A DNA stretch of 64,000 bases, taken from assembly GCF_900102505.1 (NCBI RefSeq), contig NZ_FMVT01000004.1, positions 186,001 to 250,000 of the forward strand, written 5' to 3'. The stretch is from Paracoccus tibetensis (GTDB lineage Bacteria; Pseudomonadota; Alphaproteobacteria; Rhodobacterales; Rhodobacteraceae). The translations under genes and the position numbers were made by a program. Positions 1 through 9,954 of the stretch are shown here, piece after piece (within the stretch, counting starts at the first letter, position 1; every line of letters starts with the position of its first letter). The notes below the pieces were generated by a model, which was not told the DNA's origin, did not search any database, and saw only the letters and a program-made list of their open reading frames with translations.

Positions 1-206
1 ATGATCAGCGTGATCAGCACGACGGACATGGTGCGCGACAGGCCCGCCCGCTCCAGCCGGTCGGCCAGGGGGTCCAGCAGATAGGCGATCCCCGCGCCCA
101 GGATGAAGGGCAGGACCGCGCCGCCCAGCAGCCACAGCGTCACCAGCAGGGTCAGCGCCGAGACGCCCCACCAGATCAACTGCTTGCGAACCGGGATGCG
201 CATCAT
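1..206 (-). CDS. AI-2E family transporter, N-terminal fragment
   Basis: Partial gene running off the left edge; only the first 68 or so residues are visible. The N-terminus reads MMRIPVRKQLIWWG, followed by a hydrophobic helix and then the segment AYLLDPLADRLERAG, which is the conserved cytosolic stretch after the first helices in AI-2E/PerM permeases, and the start of another helix (TMSVVLITLI). An AGGGA ribosome site lies a few bases upstream of the double ATG. The family exports or exchanges small solutes, and in a few members autoinducer-2 or sodium ions; the substrate cannot be told here. It is divergent from proS, so 207-374 should hold both promoters. The family call is fairly safe from this short stretch, the function is not. 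Confidence 0.7.
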   Translation of the reverse strand, partial: MMRIPVRKQLIWWGVSALTLLVTLWLLGGAVLPFILGAGIAYLLDPLADRLERAGLSRTMSVVLITLI

Positions 207-374
207 CTGTCCCTGCATCTGTGCCTGCGCGAATGTGACGCCAGCGGCGGCGGGTTGCAAGCGGCTGCGGCCTCGCTTGGCAAGCTCCCGGCGATCCGGT
301 AACCCTGCGCCGAATTGAACCGCACCGATCCGGCACGAACCGATCCGCCCCGAACCCCGCCGAAGGAACCGCCC

Positions 375-1736
375 ATGCGTCTGTCGCGCTATTTCCTGCC
401 CGTCCTGAAGGAAGACCCGAAGGAGGCGCAGATCGTCAGCCACCGCCTGATGCTGCGCGCGGGCATGATCAAGCAGCAGGCGGCGGGGATCTATTCCTGG
501 CTGCCGCTCGGCTTCAAGGTGCTGCGCCGGATCGAGCAGATCGTGCACGAGGAACAGCAGCGCGCCGGCCACATCCCCATGCTGATGCCGACGCTGCAAC
601 CGGCGGACCTGTGGCGCGAGAGCGGCCGCTACGACGATTACGGCGAGGAGATGCTGCGCCTGAAGGACCGTCACAAGCGCGACCTTCTCTACGGTCCGAC
701 GAACGAGGAGATGATCACCGACATCTTCCGGTCGCACGTGAACAGCTACAAGGACCTGCCGCTGACCCTTTACCACATCCAGTGGAAGTTCCGCGACGAG
801 ATCCGTCCCCGCTTCGGCGTGATGCGCGGGCGCGAGTTCCTGATGAAGGACGGCTACAACTTCGACCTGACCAAGGAGGACGCGCTTCACGCCTACAACC
901 GCCACCTCGTCAGCTACCTGCGCAGCTACGAGCGGATGGGGCTTCAGGCGATCCCGATGCGCGCCGATGGCGGCCCCATCGGCGGGGACTACACGCACGA
1001 GTTCCTGGTGCTGGCCGAGACGGGCGAGTCCGAGGTCTTCTACGACAAGGAGATCACCGACCTGACCTTCGGCGACCGCGCCATCGACTATGACAGCGTC
1101 GAGCAGTGCCAGGCCGTGCTGGAAGAGTTCACCGGCCGCTACGCCCGCACCGACGAGACCCACGATCAGGCGATCTTCGACGAGGTCCCCGAGGAGCGCC
1201 GCCGCACCGCGCGCGGGATCGAGGTCGGGCAGATCTTCTACTTCGGCACCAAGTATTCCGACGCGATGGGCGCCACTGTCGTCGGCCCCGACGGGCAGCG
1301 CGTGCCGGTCCACATGGGCAGCCACGGCATCGGCGTTTCCCGCCTTCTGGGCGCGATCATCGAGGCGAACCACGACGAAAAGGGCATCATCTGGCCCGAG
1401 GGCGTCGCGCCGTTCCATGTGGGCATCGTCAACCTCAAGCAGGGCGACAACTCGACCGACAGCGCCTGCGAGGCGATCTATGCCGAGCTGCAGACCCGCG
1501 GCCTGGACCCGCTTTACGACGACCGGGACGAGCGGGCGGGCGCGAAATTCGCCACCGCCGACCTGATTGGCCTGCCTTGGCGTATCACCGTCGGCCCCCG
1601 CGGTCTGGCGGCGAACAAGGTCGAGCTGACCAGCCGCCGCACCGGCGAGAGCGAGGAGCTGTCCCCGAAAGAGGCCATCGCCCGGCTCGAGGCGATCTAC
1701 GCGCCCGTCCTCGGCAGCGTCGTGCGGGACAAATGA
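375..1736 (+). CDS. proS: Prolyl-tRNA synthetase, short alphaproteobacterial type
   Basis: Class II aminoacyl-tRNA synthetase charging tRNA-Pro in the cytoplasm, 453 residues. Motif 2 is visible at about residues 139-155 (FRDE then GREF), motif 3 as [10 protein letters not shown] near residue 315, and the C-terminal anticodon-binding domain follows. The frame stays open 60 bases further upstream, but [10 protein letters not shown] at 375 is the conserved N-terminus and the upstream residues are proline-rich low-complexity, so 375 was chosen. The protein lacks the roughly 180-residue editing insertion of the long E. coli-type enzyme, as is normal in this group, so clearance of alanyl-tRNA-Pro must come from a separate factor not seen here. 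Its stop codon overlaps the next gene (ATGA). Confidence 0.95.
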   Translation: MRLSRYFLPVLKEDPKEAQIVSHRLMLRAGMIKQQAAGIYSWLPLGFKVLRRIEQIVHEEQQRAGHIPMLMPTLQPADLWRESGRYDDYGEEMLRLKDRHKRDLLYGPTNEEMITDIFRSHVNSYKDLPLTLYHIQWKFRDEIRPRFGVMRGREFLMKDGYNFDLTKEDALHAYNRHLVSYLRSYERMGLQAIPMRADGGPIGGDYTHEFLVLAETGESEVFYDKEITDLTFGDRAIDYDSVEQCQAVLEEFTGRYARTDETHDQAIFDEVPEERRRTARGIEVGQIFYFGTKYSDAMGATVVGPDGQRVPVHMGSHGIGVSRLLGAIIEANHDEKGIIWPEGVAPFHVGIVNLKQGDNSTDSACEAIYAELQTRGLDPLYDDRDERAGAKFATADLIGLPWRITVGPRGLAANKVELTSRRTGESEELSPKEAIARLEAIYAPVLGSVVRDK

Positions 1737-2221
1737 TCGGGCTGCTGCGACTGGCGGTCTGCGGCCTTCTGGCCGCGGCGCTGTCGCAATTTCCGGCCTT
1801 CTCGGACCAGTATGTGCAGCGCCTCGGGGGCCAGGTCGATGCGCTGACCCGCGTGGTGCAGGATTTCGACGCCAGCGCCACCCGCGCCGGCCTGACCCGG
1901 CAGGAGGCGCTGGCCGAGCTGTCGGGCACCGCCTTCCGCGACGCGCACGGACAGGACATGGCCCGGGCCTTCCTGCGCCTCGACCGGGCGCGCGCCGACC
2001 TGCAGATGCTGCGCCTTGCCGGCCCGCTGGAGCGGATGGCCCTGCCCCACCGCCTGCGCGATCCCGAGACGCTGACGGCCACCTGGGGCGACTTCCGCCC
2101 GGCCGTGCCGCTGACCCGCGCGGGGCTGATCGCCGCGCTGATCGGCTTCATGATCGGCTGGCTCGTGACCGGGCTTCTCGGCCGCCTCACGCGCCGTGAC
2201 GAGCGGCTCGGCTGGCGCTAG
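1733..2221 (+). CDS. DUF2937 family membrane protein
   Basis: Small membrane protein of 162 residues, starting in the 4-base ATGA overlap with proS, so it is co-transcribed and probably translationally coupled. It has an N-terminal hydrophobic segment (residues 1-22), a long polar middle containing '[19 protein letters not shown]', and a C-terminal hydrophobic helix ending in [10 protein letters not shown]. This layout, with two end helices around a helical periplasmic or cytosolic middle, fits the DUF2937 family, which commonly sits near proS or lolCE in Rhodobacterales. No enzymatic motif is visible and the role is unknown. Confidence 0.75.
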   Translation: MIGLLRLAVCGLLAAALSQFPAFSDQYVQRLGGQVDALTRVVQDFDASATRAGLTRQEALAELSGTAFRDAHGQDMARAFLRLDRARADLQMLRLAGPLERMALPHRLRDPETLTATWGDFRPAVPLTRAGLIAALIGFMIGWLVTGLLGRLTRRDERLGWR

Positions 2222-2329
2222 GCCTGCCTTGCCGTTACGGCACCCAACCTGCCCGAACATCCTGCTTTTCTTTTAATCAGGGCGCTTCTAACGTGCCGTC
2301 AGGACAATGTTCCAACTGGGAGTCAACGT

Positions 2330-3514
2330 ATGAAAAAGTTCCTTCTCGCGACCGCCGCCAGCGCGCTGATCGCAGGTAGCGCCGGCGCCGAGGACATCAA
2401 GCTGGGCATCTCGCTCGGGTTCACCGGGCCGCTGGAATCCATGGCGCCGGGCATGCAGAACGGGGCCGAGCTGGCCATCAAGGAAGTCTCGGATTCGGGC
2501 CTGCTGCTGGACGGCTCGACCGTCAGCGCCGTGACCGGCGACAGCACTTGCATCGACGCCGCCGCGGCGACCGCCACGGTCGAGCGCCTGATCACGGCCG
2601 AAGGCGTGCGCGGGATCATCGGCGGCATGTGCTCGGGCGAGACCATCGCCTCGCTGGAAAACGTCGCGCGCCCGAACGGCGTCGTGATGATCTCGCCCTC
2701 GGCCACCTCGCCCGCGCTGTCGGACATGGAGGATGACGGGCTGTTCTTCCGCACCTCGCCCTCGGACGCGCGCCAGGGCGAAGTTATGGCCCAGATCATG
2801 CAGGAGCGTGGCATCCAGTCGGCCGCGATCACCTACACGAACAACGACTACGGCAAGGGACTGGCCGACAGCTTCCAGGCAGCCTTCGAGGCCGCCGGCG
2901 GCACCGTGACCACCAATGCCGCGCATGACGACGGCAAGGCCGACTACTCGGCCGAGGTGGCCGCGCTGGCAGCCGCGGGCGGCGATGCGCTGGTCGTGGT
3001 GGGCTATGTCGACCAGGGCGGCTCGGGCGTCGTGCGCGCGGCGCTGGACACCGGCGCCTTCGAGACCTTCGTCTTCCCCGACGGCATGGTCGGCAGCGCG
3101 CTGGAGGCGAACTTCGGCACCGAGATCAACGGCAGCTTCGGCCAGAACCCGGCCGCCGAGGGCGAGGGCCGCGAGACCTTCCTGTCGATGGCCGAGGAAG
3201 CCGGCTTCGACGGAACCAGCGCCTACTCGGCCGAGGCTTATGACGCCGCCGCCCTGATCCTGCTGGCGATGGCCAAGGCAGGCACCCATGATCCCGCGAC
3301 CTACAAGGACAGCATCATGGACGTCGCCAACGAGCCGGGCGAGCAGATCCTGCCGGGCCAGCTGGCCCGCGCGCTGGAGATCATCAACGAGGGCGGCGAC
3401 GTGGACTATGTCGGCGCCACGAACGTCGAGCTGATCGGCGCGGGCGAGAGCGCCGGCACCTATCGCGAGATCCAGATCACGGACGGCGCGATCGAGGTCG
3501 TCGGCTACCGCTGA
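2330..3514 (+). CDS. Branched-chain-type amino acid ABC transporter, periplasmic substrate-binding protein
   Basis: Periplasmic receptor of a Liv-type ABC importer, 394 residues. A Sec signal peptide (MKKFLLATAASALIAGSAGA) is followed by the mature start EDIKLGISLGFTGPLE, the typical opening of the type I receptor fold in this family. Internal stretches such as 'NGAELAIKE' and 'TYTNNDYGKGLADSF' are family-typical. A GGGAG ribosome site sits about 8 bases before the ATG. It is followed by a strong hairpin terminator (3533-3560) and then the ATPase and permease genes, so it is probably made in excess over the membrane components. The ligand (leucine/isoleucine/valine, other amino acids or amides) cannot be decided from sequence alone. 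Confidence 0.9.
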   Translation: MKKFLLATAASALIAGSAGAEDIKLGISLGFTGPLESMAPGMQNGAELAIKEVSDSGLLLDGSTVSAVTGDSTCIDAAAATATVERLITAEGVRGIIGGMCSGETIASLENVARPNGVVMISPSATSPALSDMEDDGLFFRTSPSDARQGEVMAQIMQERGIQSAAITYTNNDYGKGLADSFQAAFEAAGGTVTTNAAHDDGKADYSAEVAALAAAGGDALVVVGYVDQGGSGVVRAALDTGAFETFVFPDGMVGSALEANFGTEINGSFGQNPAAEGEGRETFLSMAEEAGFDGTSAYSAEAYDAAALILLAMAKAGTHDPATYKDSIMDVANEPGEQILPGQLARALEIINEGGDVDYVGATNVELIGAGESAGTYREIQITDGAIEVVGYR

Positions 3515-3532
3515 TCCCGCCGCTTGACAGAA

Positions 3533-3560
3533 GGCCCGGCACCGTGACAGGTGCCGGGCC
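3533..3560 (+). terminator. Hairpin terminator or attenuator after the Liv binding protein
   Basis: A perfect 11-bp stem (GGCCCGGCACC / GGTGCCGGGCC) around the 6-base loop GTGACA, followed by a moderately T-rich run (GATTTCTATT). It lies between the binding-protein gene and livG, so it probably ends most transcripts and lets a fraction read through into livGFHM. Confidence 0.8.
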
Positions 3561-3628
3561 GATTTCTATTGCAATGAAGCCGCACGACGGCAGCCTCGCG
3601 GTTCACGCGGGGGCGGGGAAGTAGAAGC

Positions 3629-4408
3629 ATGATCGAGGTCCACGACCTTCACAGACATTTCGGCGGCTTCCGGGCCGTGGACGGCGCCAGCGTGCGGATC
3701 GAGACCGGCTCGATCACCGGGCTGATCGGGCCGAACGGCGCCGGCAAGTCGACGCTGTTCAACGTCATCGCGGGCGTGCTGCCCCCGACCTCGGGCCGCG
3801 TCGTCATGGACGGCGAGGACATCACCGGCCTGCCGCCGCACGAGTTATTCCACAAGGGCCTGCTGCGGACGTTCCAGCTGGCGCACGAGTTCAGCTCGAT
3901 GACAGTGCGCGAGAACCTGATGATGGTGCCGGGCGCCCAGTCGGGCGAGACGATCTGGAAGACCTGGTTCCAGCGCGGCCGCATCGCCGCCGAGGAACGC
4001 ACGCTGCGCCGCAAGGCCGACGAGGTGCTGGAGTTCCTGACCATCCGCCATCTGGCCGATGAGCTGGCCGGCAACCTCTCGGGCGGGCAGAAGAAGCTGC
4101 TCGAACTCGGCCGCACGATGATGGTGGACGCCAAGATCGTCTTTCTGGACGAGGTCGGCGCCGGGGTGAACCGCACCCTTCTGATGACCATCGCCGACGC
4201 GATCATCCGCCTGAACAAGGAGCGCGGCTATACCTTCTGCGTGATCGAGCATGACATGGATTTCATTGGCAAGCTCTGCGACCCGGTGATCGTCATGGCC
4301 GAGGGCAAGGTGCTGGCCAAGGGCAGCGCGCAGGACATCATGAAGAACGAGGCGGTCATCGAGGCCTATCTGGGCACCGGCCTGAAGAACAAGGACATGG
4401 CTCAATGA
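3629..4408 (+). CDS. livG: Liv-type ABC transporter ATP-binding protein
   Basis: Cytoplasmic ATPase subunit, 259 residues. Walker A is GPNGAGKST at residues 34-42, the signature is LSGGQKKLLELGR at about 150, and Walker B is IVFLDEVGAGVN, with valine where LivG proteins usually have proline. The HDMDF switch region follows. The GGGGAAG ribosome site is about 9 bases upstream of the ATG. Its stop overlaps the livF start by 4 bases (ATGA). It would pair with LivF to power the LivH-LivM channel encoded downstream. Confidence 0.93.
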   Translation: MIEVHDLHRHFGGFRAVDGASVRIETGSITGLIGPNGAGKSTLFNVIAGVLPPTSGRVVMDGEDITGLPPHELFHKGLLRTFQLAHEFSSMTVRENLMMVPGAQSGETIWKTWFQRGRIAAEERTLRRKADEVLEFLTIRHLADELAGNLSGGQKKLLELGRTMMVDAKIVFLDEVGAGVNRTLLMTIADAIIRLNKERGYTFCVIEHDMDFIGKLCDPVIVMAEGKVLAKGSAQDIMKNEAVIEAYLGTGLKNKDMAQ

Positions 4409-5238
4409 GCGATCAGGACGCCGTCTTCGGCAATCGCGGCAACCGCGACCTGTCGGTGGTGAACCCCAAGGGCCGCGGCACGATCGACGGCACCCGCCGG
4501 TCCGGCCCCTTGGGCGAGGGTCGCGCAGGCGATCCCTTCCTCATCGGCGAGAACATGACCGGCGGCTACGGCAAGGGCGCCGACATCCTGCACGACTGCA
4601 CCATCGCCGTCGAGAAGGGGCAGATCGCGGTGATCGTCGGCCCCAACGGCGCCGGCAAGTCCACCGCGATGAAGGCGATCTTCGGGATGCTGAACCTGCG
4701 GCAAGGCAGCGTGCGGCTGAACGGGCGCGACATCAGCGCCCTGAACCCGCAGGACCGGGTGAAGGCCGGCATGGGCTTCGTGCCGCAGGTGAACAACATC
4801 TTCCCCTCGATGAGCGTGGAAGAGAACCTCGAGATGGGCGCCTATATCCGCCGTGACGACATCAAGCCGACGCTGGAGCAGGTCTACGAGCTGTTCCCGG
4901 CCGTCGCCGCCAAGCGCAAGCAGGCGGCCGGTGAGCTGTCGGGCGGGCAGCGCCAGCAGGTCGCCGTCGGACGGGCGCTGATGACGCAGCCGCAGGTCCT
5001 GATGCTGGACGAGCCGACTGCCGGGGTCAGCCCCATCGTCATGGACGAGCTGTTCGACCGGATCATCGCCATCGCGCGCGGCGGGCTGCCCGTCCTGATG
5101 GTCGAGCAGAACGCAAGGCAGGCGATGATGATCGCCGACAAGGCCTATGTGCTGGTGCAGGGCGCGAATGCCCATACCGGCACGGGAAAGGAACTGATGC
5201 AGAACGACGAGGTGCGGCGCACCTTCCTGGGGGGCTGA
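4405..5238 (+). CDS. livF: Liv-type ABC transporter ATP-binding protein
   Basis: Second ATPase of the importer, 277 residues. An N-terminal extension of about 45 residues, rich in Gly/Arg/Asp, precedes the ATPase domain and makes the protein longer than the usual 235-240. Walker A is GPNGAGKST at about residues 75-83, the signature is LSGGQRQQVAVGRAL, and Walker B is VLMLDEPTAGVSP. The start lies inside the ATGA overlap with livG. The extension could mean that translation begins later (methionine 52, in GENMTGGYGKG), but the coupled ATG is the better-supported start. Confidence 0.92.
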   Translation: MSDQDAVFGNRGNRDLSVVNPKGRGTIDGTRRSGPLGEGRAGDPFLIGENMTGGYGKGADILHDCTIAVEKGQIAVIVGPNGAGKSTAMKAIFGMLNLRQGSVRLNGRDISALNPQDRVKAGMGFVPQVNNIFPSMSVEENLEMGAYIRRDDIKPTLEQVYELFPAVAAKRKQAAGELSGGQRQQVAVGRALMTQPQVLMLDEPTAGVSPIVMDELFDRIIAIARGGLPVLMVEQNARQAMMIADKAYVLVQGANAHTGTGKELMQNDEVRRTFLGG

Positions 5239-5241
5239 GCC

Positions 5242-6255
5242 GTGGACATCCTGAACGCCCTCGTGGTCTTTCTCAACTTCGTGTTCATCCCGGCCGCCGC
5301 CTATGGCGCGCAGCTGGCGCTCGGCGCGCTTGGGGTCACGCTGATCTACGGCATCCTGCGCTTTTCGAACTTCGCCCATGGCGACACGATGGCCTTCGGC
5401 ACCGCCATCGTGATCCTGCTGACCTGGGGCCTGCAGGCGCTCGGCGTCTCGATCCAGCCGCTGCCGACGGCGCTGCTGGCGCTGGTGCCGGCCATCGCCC
5501 TGACGGCTGTGCTGGTGCTGGTCACGGACCGGCTGGTCTACCGCTTCTACCGCAAGCAGAAGGCCGCACCGATCATCTTCGTCATGGCCTCGGTCGGGGT
5601 CATGTTCGTGATGAACGGCCTGACGCGCCTGCTGATCGGCGTGAACGAGCAGCGGATGGACGACGGCGCACGCTTCATCATCGACGTGCGGACCTTCCGC
5701 GAGATGACGGGCCTCACCGAGGGGCTCGCCCTTCGCTCGACGCAGGCGCTGACGGTGGGACTGGCCTTCGTCGTGATGATCGCGCTCTTCTGGTTCCTGA
5801 ACCGCACCCGTTCCGGCAAGGCGATGCGCGCCTATTCGGACAACGAGGATCTGGCCCTCCTCTCGGGGATCGACCCCGAGCGGGTGGTGCGCCTGACCTG
5901 GATCATCGCGGCGGGCCTCATGGTCATCGCCGGCTCGCTCTACGGCCTCGACAAATCCTACCGGCCGTTCAATTACTTCCAGATCCTGCTGCCGATCTTC
6001 GCGGCGGCCATCGTGGGCGGCCTCGGCAACCCGCTTGGCGCCATCGCGGGCGGCTTCCTCGTCGCCTTCTCCGAGGTCGCGGTCACCTACCCCTGGGTGC
6101 GCGTCGTCGGCTATCTGGCGCCGTGGTACGATCCGGGTCAGGGCAACCTGATGCAGCTTCTGGGCACGGAATACAAATTCGCGGTCAGCTTCGTCATCCT
6201 GATCGTGGTCCTGCTGTTCCGGCCGACGGGCCTGTTCCGCGGCAAATCGGTGTAA
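5242..6255 (+). CDS. livH: Liv-type ABC transporter permease
   Basis: Integral membrane permease, 337 residues, with about eight or nine hydrophobic segments. The segment GVTLIYGILRFSNFAHGD near residue 40 is the hallmark of LivH proteins, and GGLGNPLGAIAGG near the C-terminus is the conserved coupling region. It starts at GTG three bases after the livF stop, with the G-rich run CTGGGGGGCTG as a ribosome site inside the end of livF. It forms the channel with LivM. Confidence 0.92.
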   Translation: MDILNALVVFLNFVFIPAAAYGAQLALGALGVTLIYGILRFSNFAHGDTMAFGTAIVILLTWGLQALGVSIQPLPTALLALVPAIALTAVLVLVTDRLVYRFYRKQKAAPIIFVMASVGVMFVMNGLTRLLIGVNEQRMDDGARFIIDVRTFREMTGLTEGLALRSTQALTVGLAFVVMIALFWFLNRTRSGKAMRAYSDNEDLALLSGIDPERVVRLTWIIAAGLMVIAGSLYGLDKSYRPFNYFQILLPIFAAAIVGGLGNPLGAIAGGFLVAFSEVAVTYPWVRVVGYLAPWYDPGQGNLMQLLGTEYKFAVSFVILIVVLLFRPTGLFRGKSV

Positions 6256-6268
6256 GGGAGGTCACGTC

Positions 6269-7600
6269 ATGGCAACCAATCGTCAAGCCGCAGCCTCCAG
6301 CCCCTGGCGCGCCCCGGTCGTCTTCGCGATCCTCGCGGTGCTCTTCGTGCTGGAAGGCACGGTCAGGAACAGCATGTTCTCGGGCAGCTGGAACACCTCG
6401 CTCGCGATCCTGAACATGGGCCTCATCTCGGCGATCACCGCGCTCGGGGTGAACATGCAATGGGGCTATGCGGGCCTTTTCAACGTCGGCGTCGTGGGCT
6501 TCCTCGCGATGGGCGCGCTGGCCCCGGTGCTGATCGCCCTGCCCCCGGTGGAGGGCGCGTGGGAGGCCGGCGCCCCCCGCCTGATCCTGTCGCTGCTGGT
6601 CGGCCTCGGTGTGCTGGCCGCGGCGAAGATGGTCTACACCCGCTGGCGCAAGGGCTGGCTGGTCGCGCTGGTGCTGCTGGGCGGGTTCTTCCTGTTCCGC
6701 CACCTGTTCGACCCCGCCGTCACGGCCATCGAGGCGAACAACCCCGCCCGCCACGGCAATATCGGCGGGCTCGGCCTGCCGGTGCTGCTGTCCTGGCTGG
6801 TCGGCGGCCTCTTCGCCGCGGCGGCGGCCTGGGCGATCGGCAAGGTCGCGCTCGGCCTTCGCTCGGACTATCTCGCCATCGCGACGCTCGGCATCGGCGA
6901 GATCATCGTCGCCGTCATGCGCAACGAGGACTGGCTGGCGCGCGGGGTGAAGAACATCACCTCGATCCCGCGGCCCGTCGCCTACGAGGTGAACCTGCAG
7001 CGCAACCCCGACTTCGTGGCGGCGGCGCAGGACTGGGGCTTCTCGGCCGCCGAGACCTCGGGCATCTGGGTCAAGCTCAGCTACATGAGCCTGTTCCTCG
7101 TCGTCCTGCTGGCGGTGATCCTGCTGGCGGAACTGGCGCTGAAATCGCCTTGGGGCCGGATGATGCGCGCGATCCGCGACAACGAGACCGCGGCCGAGGC
7201 GATGGGCAAGGACGTGACCGGGCGCCACCTGCAGGTCTTCATCCTCGGCTCGGCGGTGATCGGCATTGCGGGGGCGATGATGGTGACGCTGGACGGGCTG
7301 CTGGCACCGACCAGCTACAACCCGCTGCGCTACACTTTCCTGATCTGGGTGATGGTCATCGTCGGCGGCTCGGGGAACAACTGGGGCGCGGTGCTGGGCG
7401 CCATCCTGATCTGGTTCCTCTGGATCAAGGCCGAGGTCTGGGGCCCGGCCATGATCGCCGCCCTCACCTCGCCCATGGCCGATGGGCCGCTGAAGGCGCA
7501 TCTTCTGGACAGCTCGCCCCACATGCGCTTCATCGCGATGGGGATGGTGCTGCTTCTGGTGCTGCGCTTCGCGCCGCGGGGGCTGGTGCCCGAGAGATGA
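6269..7600 (+). CDS. livM: Liv-type ABC transporter permease
   Basis: Second permease subunit, 443 residues, at the long end for LivM. Family signatures are NMQWGYAGLFNVGVVGFL near residue 55, GLRSDYLAIATLGIGEI near 195 and GSGNNWGAVLGA in the C-terminal third. The extra length is an additional hydrophobic region at about residues 105-190. A strong AAGGGAGGT ribosome site precedes the ATG. It is the last gene of the livGFHM group and is followed by a hairpin terminator. Confidence 0.92.
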   Translation: MATNRQAAASSPWRAPVVFAILAVLFVLEGTVRNSMFSGSWNTSLAILNMGLISAITALGVNMQWGYAGLFNVGVVGFLAMGALAPVLIALPPVEGAWEAGAPRLILSLLVGLGVLAAAKMVYTRWRKGWLVALVLLGGFFLFRHLFDPAVTAIEANNPARHGNIGGLGLPVLLSWLVGGLFAAAAAWAIGKVALGLRSDYLAIATLGIGEIIVAVMRNEDWLARGVKNITSIPRPVAYEVNLQRNPDFVAAAQDWGFSAAETSGIWVKLSYMSLFLVVLLAVILLAELALKSPWGRMMRAIRDNETAAEAMGKDVTGRHLQVFILGSAVIGIAGAMMVTLDGLLAPTSYNPLRYTFLIWVMVIVGGSGNNWGAVLGAILIWFLWIKAEVWGPAMIAALTSPMADGPLKAHLLDSSPHMRFIAMGMVLLLVLRFAPRGLVPER

Positions 7601-7604
7601 GGCA

Positions 7605-7628
7605 AAGGGGGCGCCGCGGCGCCCCCTT
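7605..7628. terminator. Bidirectional hairpin terminator between livM and the CAP lipoprotein gene
   Basis: Near-perfect palindrome with arms AAGGGGGCGCC and GGCGCCCCCTT, an A-run on one side and a short T-rich side on the other. It lies between the convergent livM and lipoprotein genes and can serve both. Confidence 0.75.
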
Positions 7629-7633
7629 CCCGT

Positions 7634-8167
7634 TCAGCTGCAATTGTTGCCCAGAACCACGCTGTGATAGACCTGCCCGTTCGGCCCGCGCACCGCGCCG
7701 CTGCCGATCTGGTAGCTCAGTTGCCCCAGCACCTGCTCGCGCTGCGGGGGCTGCGCCAGCCAGGTGCCGACCACCGCAGAGGGGCTCGTCCCGCGCCCGA
7801 CCAGCTGCACGACGCCGCAGGTCGGATAACCCACCGCCCGGGCCCGGTCGACGACGTTCGAGCCGTTCGAGCCCGCCACATCCAGCCGCCCGCGCTGTGC
7901 CATGTCGCAGGCATGGCTGACCGCGATCTCGTCCAGCCGCGCCTCGGGCGCCAGGACGGTCTTGCCTTGGTTCGAGCGCGTGGCGTTCATCACGTCGGTC
8001 ATCTGCTGGCCGAGCGCGGCGTCCCCGGTGCACGTGGCCGCGAGCGCCTGCTCGGCCGGTGGTTCGGGCGGGGGGCCGGCATAGCCGTCCAGTCCCGTCG
8101 GCATGGTGGACCCGCAGGCTGACAGGGCGATAAGCCCGGTCGCGGCAAAAAGCTGGCGAAGCGGCAT
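7634..8167 (-). CDS. CAP (SCP-like) domain lipoprotein
   Basis: Predicted lipoprotein of 177 residues. The N-terminus carries a signal peptide with lipobox LSAC (Leu15 to Cys18). A proline-rich linker ([10 protein letters not shown]) follows, then a CAP-type domain: [19 protein letters not shown], then [12 protein letters not shown] containing the conserved His, and [12 protein letters not shown], ending with [10 protein letters not shown]. The family occurs as secreted or anchored proteins of mostly unknown activity. The gene is convergent with livM and divergent from guaA. Which membrane holds the lipoprotein is not decided by the sequence. Confidence 0.82.
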   Translation of the reverse strand: MPLRQLFAATGLIALSACGSTMPTGLDGYAGPPPEPPAEQALAATCTGDAALGQQMTDVMNATRSNQGKTVLAPEARLDEIAVSHACDMAQRGRLDVAGSNGSNVVDRARAVGYPTCGVVQLVGRGTSPSAVVGTWLAQPPQREQVLGQLSYQIGSGAVRGPNGQVYHSVVLGNNCS

Positions 8168-8292
8168 GGCAGACCTCGGTGCTGGTTACGCAGTTGTTTC
8201 GATTGATCTTTGCCAACGCCGCATCTTCCCCTGCGGTTCCGGTGCGCCGCCGGGGCTTGCGCGACGCAAGAACGCCGCTTAAAGCCGCCTCC

Positions 8293-9852
8293 ATGACCCA
8301 GCATCAGCATCTTCTGATCATCGACTTCGGCAGCCAGGTGACCCAGCTGATCGCGCGTCGCCTGCGCGAGCTGAACGTCTTCTGCGAGATCCGGCCCTTC
8401 AACAGCCTGACCGATGCCGCTTTGCGCGAGATGGCGCCGCAGGCGATCATCCTCTCGGGCGGGCCGGCCAGCGTCACCACCGAGGGCAGCCCCCGCGCGC
8501 CGCAGGCGGTGTTCGAGCTGGGCGTGCCGGTCTTCGGCATCTGCTACGGCCAGCAGGTGATGATGGCGCAGCTGGGCGGGGCCGTCGAAGCCGGCCATCA
8601 CGCCGAATACGGCCGCGCCTTCATCGCCCCCGCCCCCGACCACAAGGGCGACGGCATCTTCGCAGGCCTCTTTGATGCGGGCCGCGAGGAAGTCTGGATG
8701 AGCCACGGCGACCGCGTCACCAGCCTTGCCCCCGGCTTCGAGGTGATCGGCGTCTCGCCCAACGCCCCCATGGCGATGATCGCGGACGAGGCGCGGCGCT
8801 TTTACGGCGTTCAGTTCCACCCCGAGGTGCACCACACCCCGAACGGCCGCACCATGCTGGAGAACTTCGTCCGCATGGCCGGCTTCACCGGCGATTGGAC
8901 GATGGCCTCCTACAAGGACGAGGCGATCCGCAAGATCCGCGAGCAGGTCGGCGACCGCAAGGTGATCTGCGGCTTGTCCGGGGGCGTCGACAGCTCGGTC
9001 GCCGCCGTCCTCATCCACGAGGCGATCGGCGACCAGCTGACCTGCGTGTTCGTCGATCACGGCCTTCTGCGCCTGAACGAGGGCGAAGAGGTCGTGAAGA
9101 TGTTCCGCGACAACTACAACATCCCGCTGATCCACGCGAACGAGAGCGACCTGTTCCTCGGCGCGCTGGAAGGGGTCAGCGACCCCGAGGTCAAGCGCAA
9201 GACCATCGGCCGCCTCTTCATCGACGTCTTCCAGCGCTACGCCAGCGAGATCGAGGGCGCCGAGTTCCTGGCGCAAGGCACGCTTTACCCTGACGTCATC
9301 GAAAGCGTCAGCTTCTCGGGCGGGCCGTCGGTCACGATCAAGAGCCACCACAATGTCGGCGGCCTGCCCGAGAAGATGGGCCTCAAGCTGGTCGAACCGC
9401 TGCGCGAGCTGTTCAAGGACGAGGTCCGCGCCCTCGGCCGCGAATTGGGCCTGCCCGACAGCTTCATCGGCCGCCACCCCTTCCCCGGCCCCGGCCTCGC
9501 CATCCGCTGCCCCGGCGAGATCACCCGCGAGAAGCTGGAGATCCTGCGCAAGGCCGACGCGGTCTTCATCGACCAGATCCGCAGGCACGGCCTTTACGAC
9601 GAGATCTGGCAGGCCTTCGTCGCAATCCTGCCGGTCCGCACCGTGGGCGTGATGGGCGACGGGCGCACCTATGACTATGCCTGCGCGCTGCGCGCCGTGA
9701 CCTCGGTCGACGGGATGACGGCGGATTATTATCCCTTCACCCACGACTTCCTGGGCGAGACCGCGACGCGGATCATCAACGAGGTCAAGGGCATCAACCG
9801 CTGCACCTATGACATCACCTCGAAGCCCCCGGGCACGATCGAGTGGGAATGA
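8293..9852 (+). CDS. guaA: GMP synthase (glutamine-hydrolysing)
   Basis: Converts XMP, glutamine and ATP to GMP in purine biosynthesis; 519 residues, the normal length. The N-terminal glutamine amidotransferase domain has the nucleophile Cys84 in FGICYGQQ; the ATP-pyrophosphatase loop GLSGGVDSS lies at about residues 227-235; the C-terminal dimerisation domain ends in TIEWE. The frame is open further upstream, but [15 protein letters not shown] is the conserved N-terminus. The 3' end is the insertion point of a genomic island. No terminator follows the stop; a likely native one lies past the island at 20316-20341, so guaA transcripts may now run into the island. Confidence 0.96.
   Translation: MTQHQHLLIIDFGSQVTQLIARRLRELNVFCEIRPFNSLTDAALREMAPQAIILSGGPASVTTEGSPRAPQAVFELGVPVFGICYGQQVMMAQLGGAVEAGHHAEYGRAFIAPAPDHKGDGIFAGLFDAGREEVWMSHGDRVTSLAPGFEVIGVSPNAPMAMIADEARRFYGVQFHPEVHHTPNGRTMLENFVRMAGFTGDWTMASYKDEAIRKIREQVGDRKVICGLSGGVDSSVAAVLIHEAIGDQLTCVFVDHGLLRLNEGEEVVKMFRDNYNIPLIHANESDLFLGALEGVSDPEVKRKTIGRLFIDVFQRYASEIEGAEFLAQGTLYPDVIESVSFSGGPSVTIKSHHNVGGLPEKMGLKLVEPLRELFKDEVRALGRELGLPDSFIGRHPFPGPGLAIRCPGEITREKLEILRKADAVFIDQIRRHGLYDEIWQAFVAILPVRTVGVMGDGRTYDYACALRAVTSVDGMTADYYPFTHDFLGETATRIINEVKGINRCTYDITSKPPGTIEWE
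9838..9852 (+). repeat. attL, guaA-proximal attachment repeat
   Basis: The last 15 bases of guaA, ATCGAGTGGGAATGA, recur at 20292-20306 with one mismatch (A to G). Both copies encode I-E-W-E-stop, so the mismatch is synonymous. This is the pattern left when a tyrosine integrase inserts an element into the 3' end of guaA and restores the gene's end; guaA is a known integration hotspot. Confidence 0.75.
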
Positions 9853-9954
9853 TCTTTACCCCTCCGGCACTATCCGTTTCTACGCTCCGATACGCCATAA
9901 CGCATTGAACTGTCGAGATAATTTGCACACCATCTATCGTCGCCTATCGGGGGT

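Noticed and set aside
315..374. An N-terminal extension of proS
   Set aside because: The extra 20 residues are Pro/Thr/Arg repeats not seen in the family; [10 protein letters not shown] is the conserved start.
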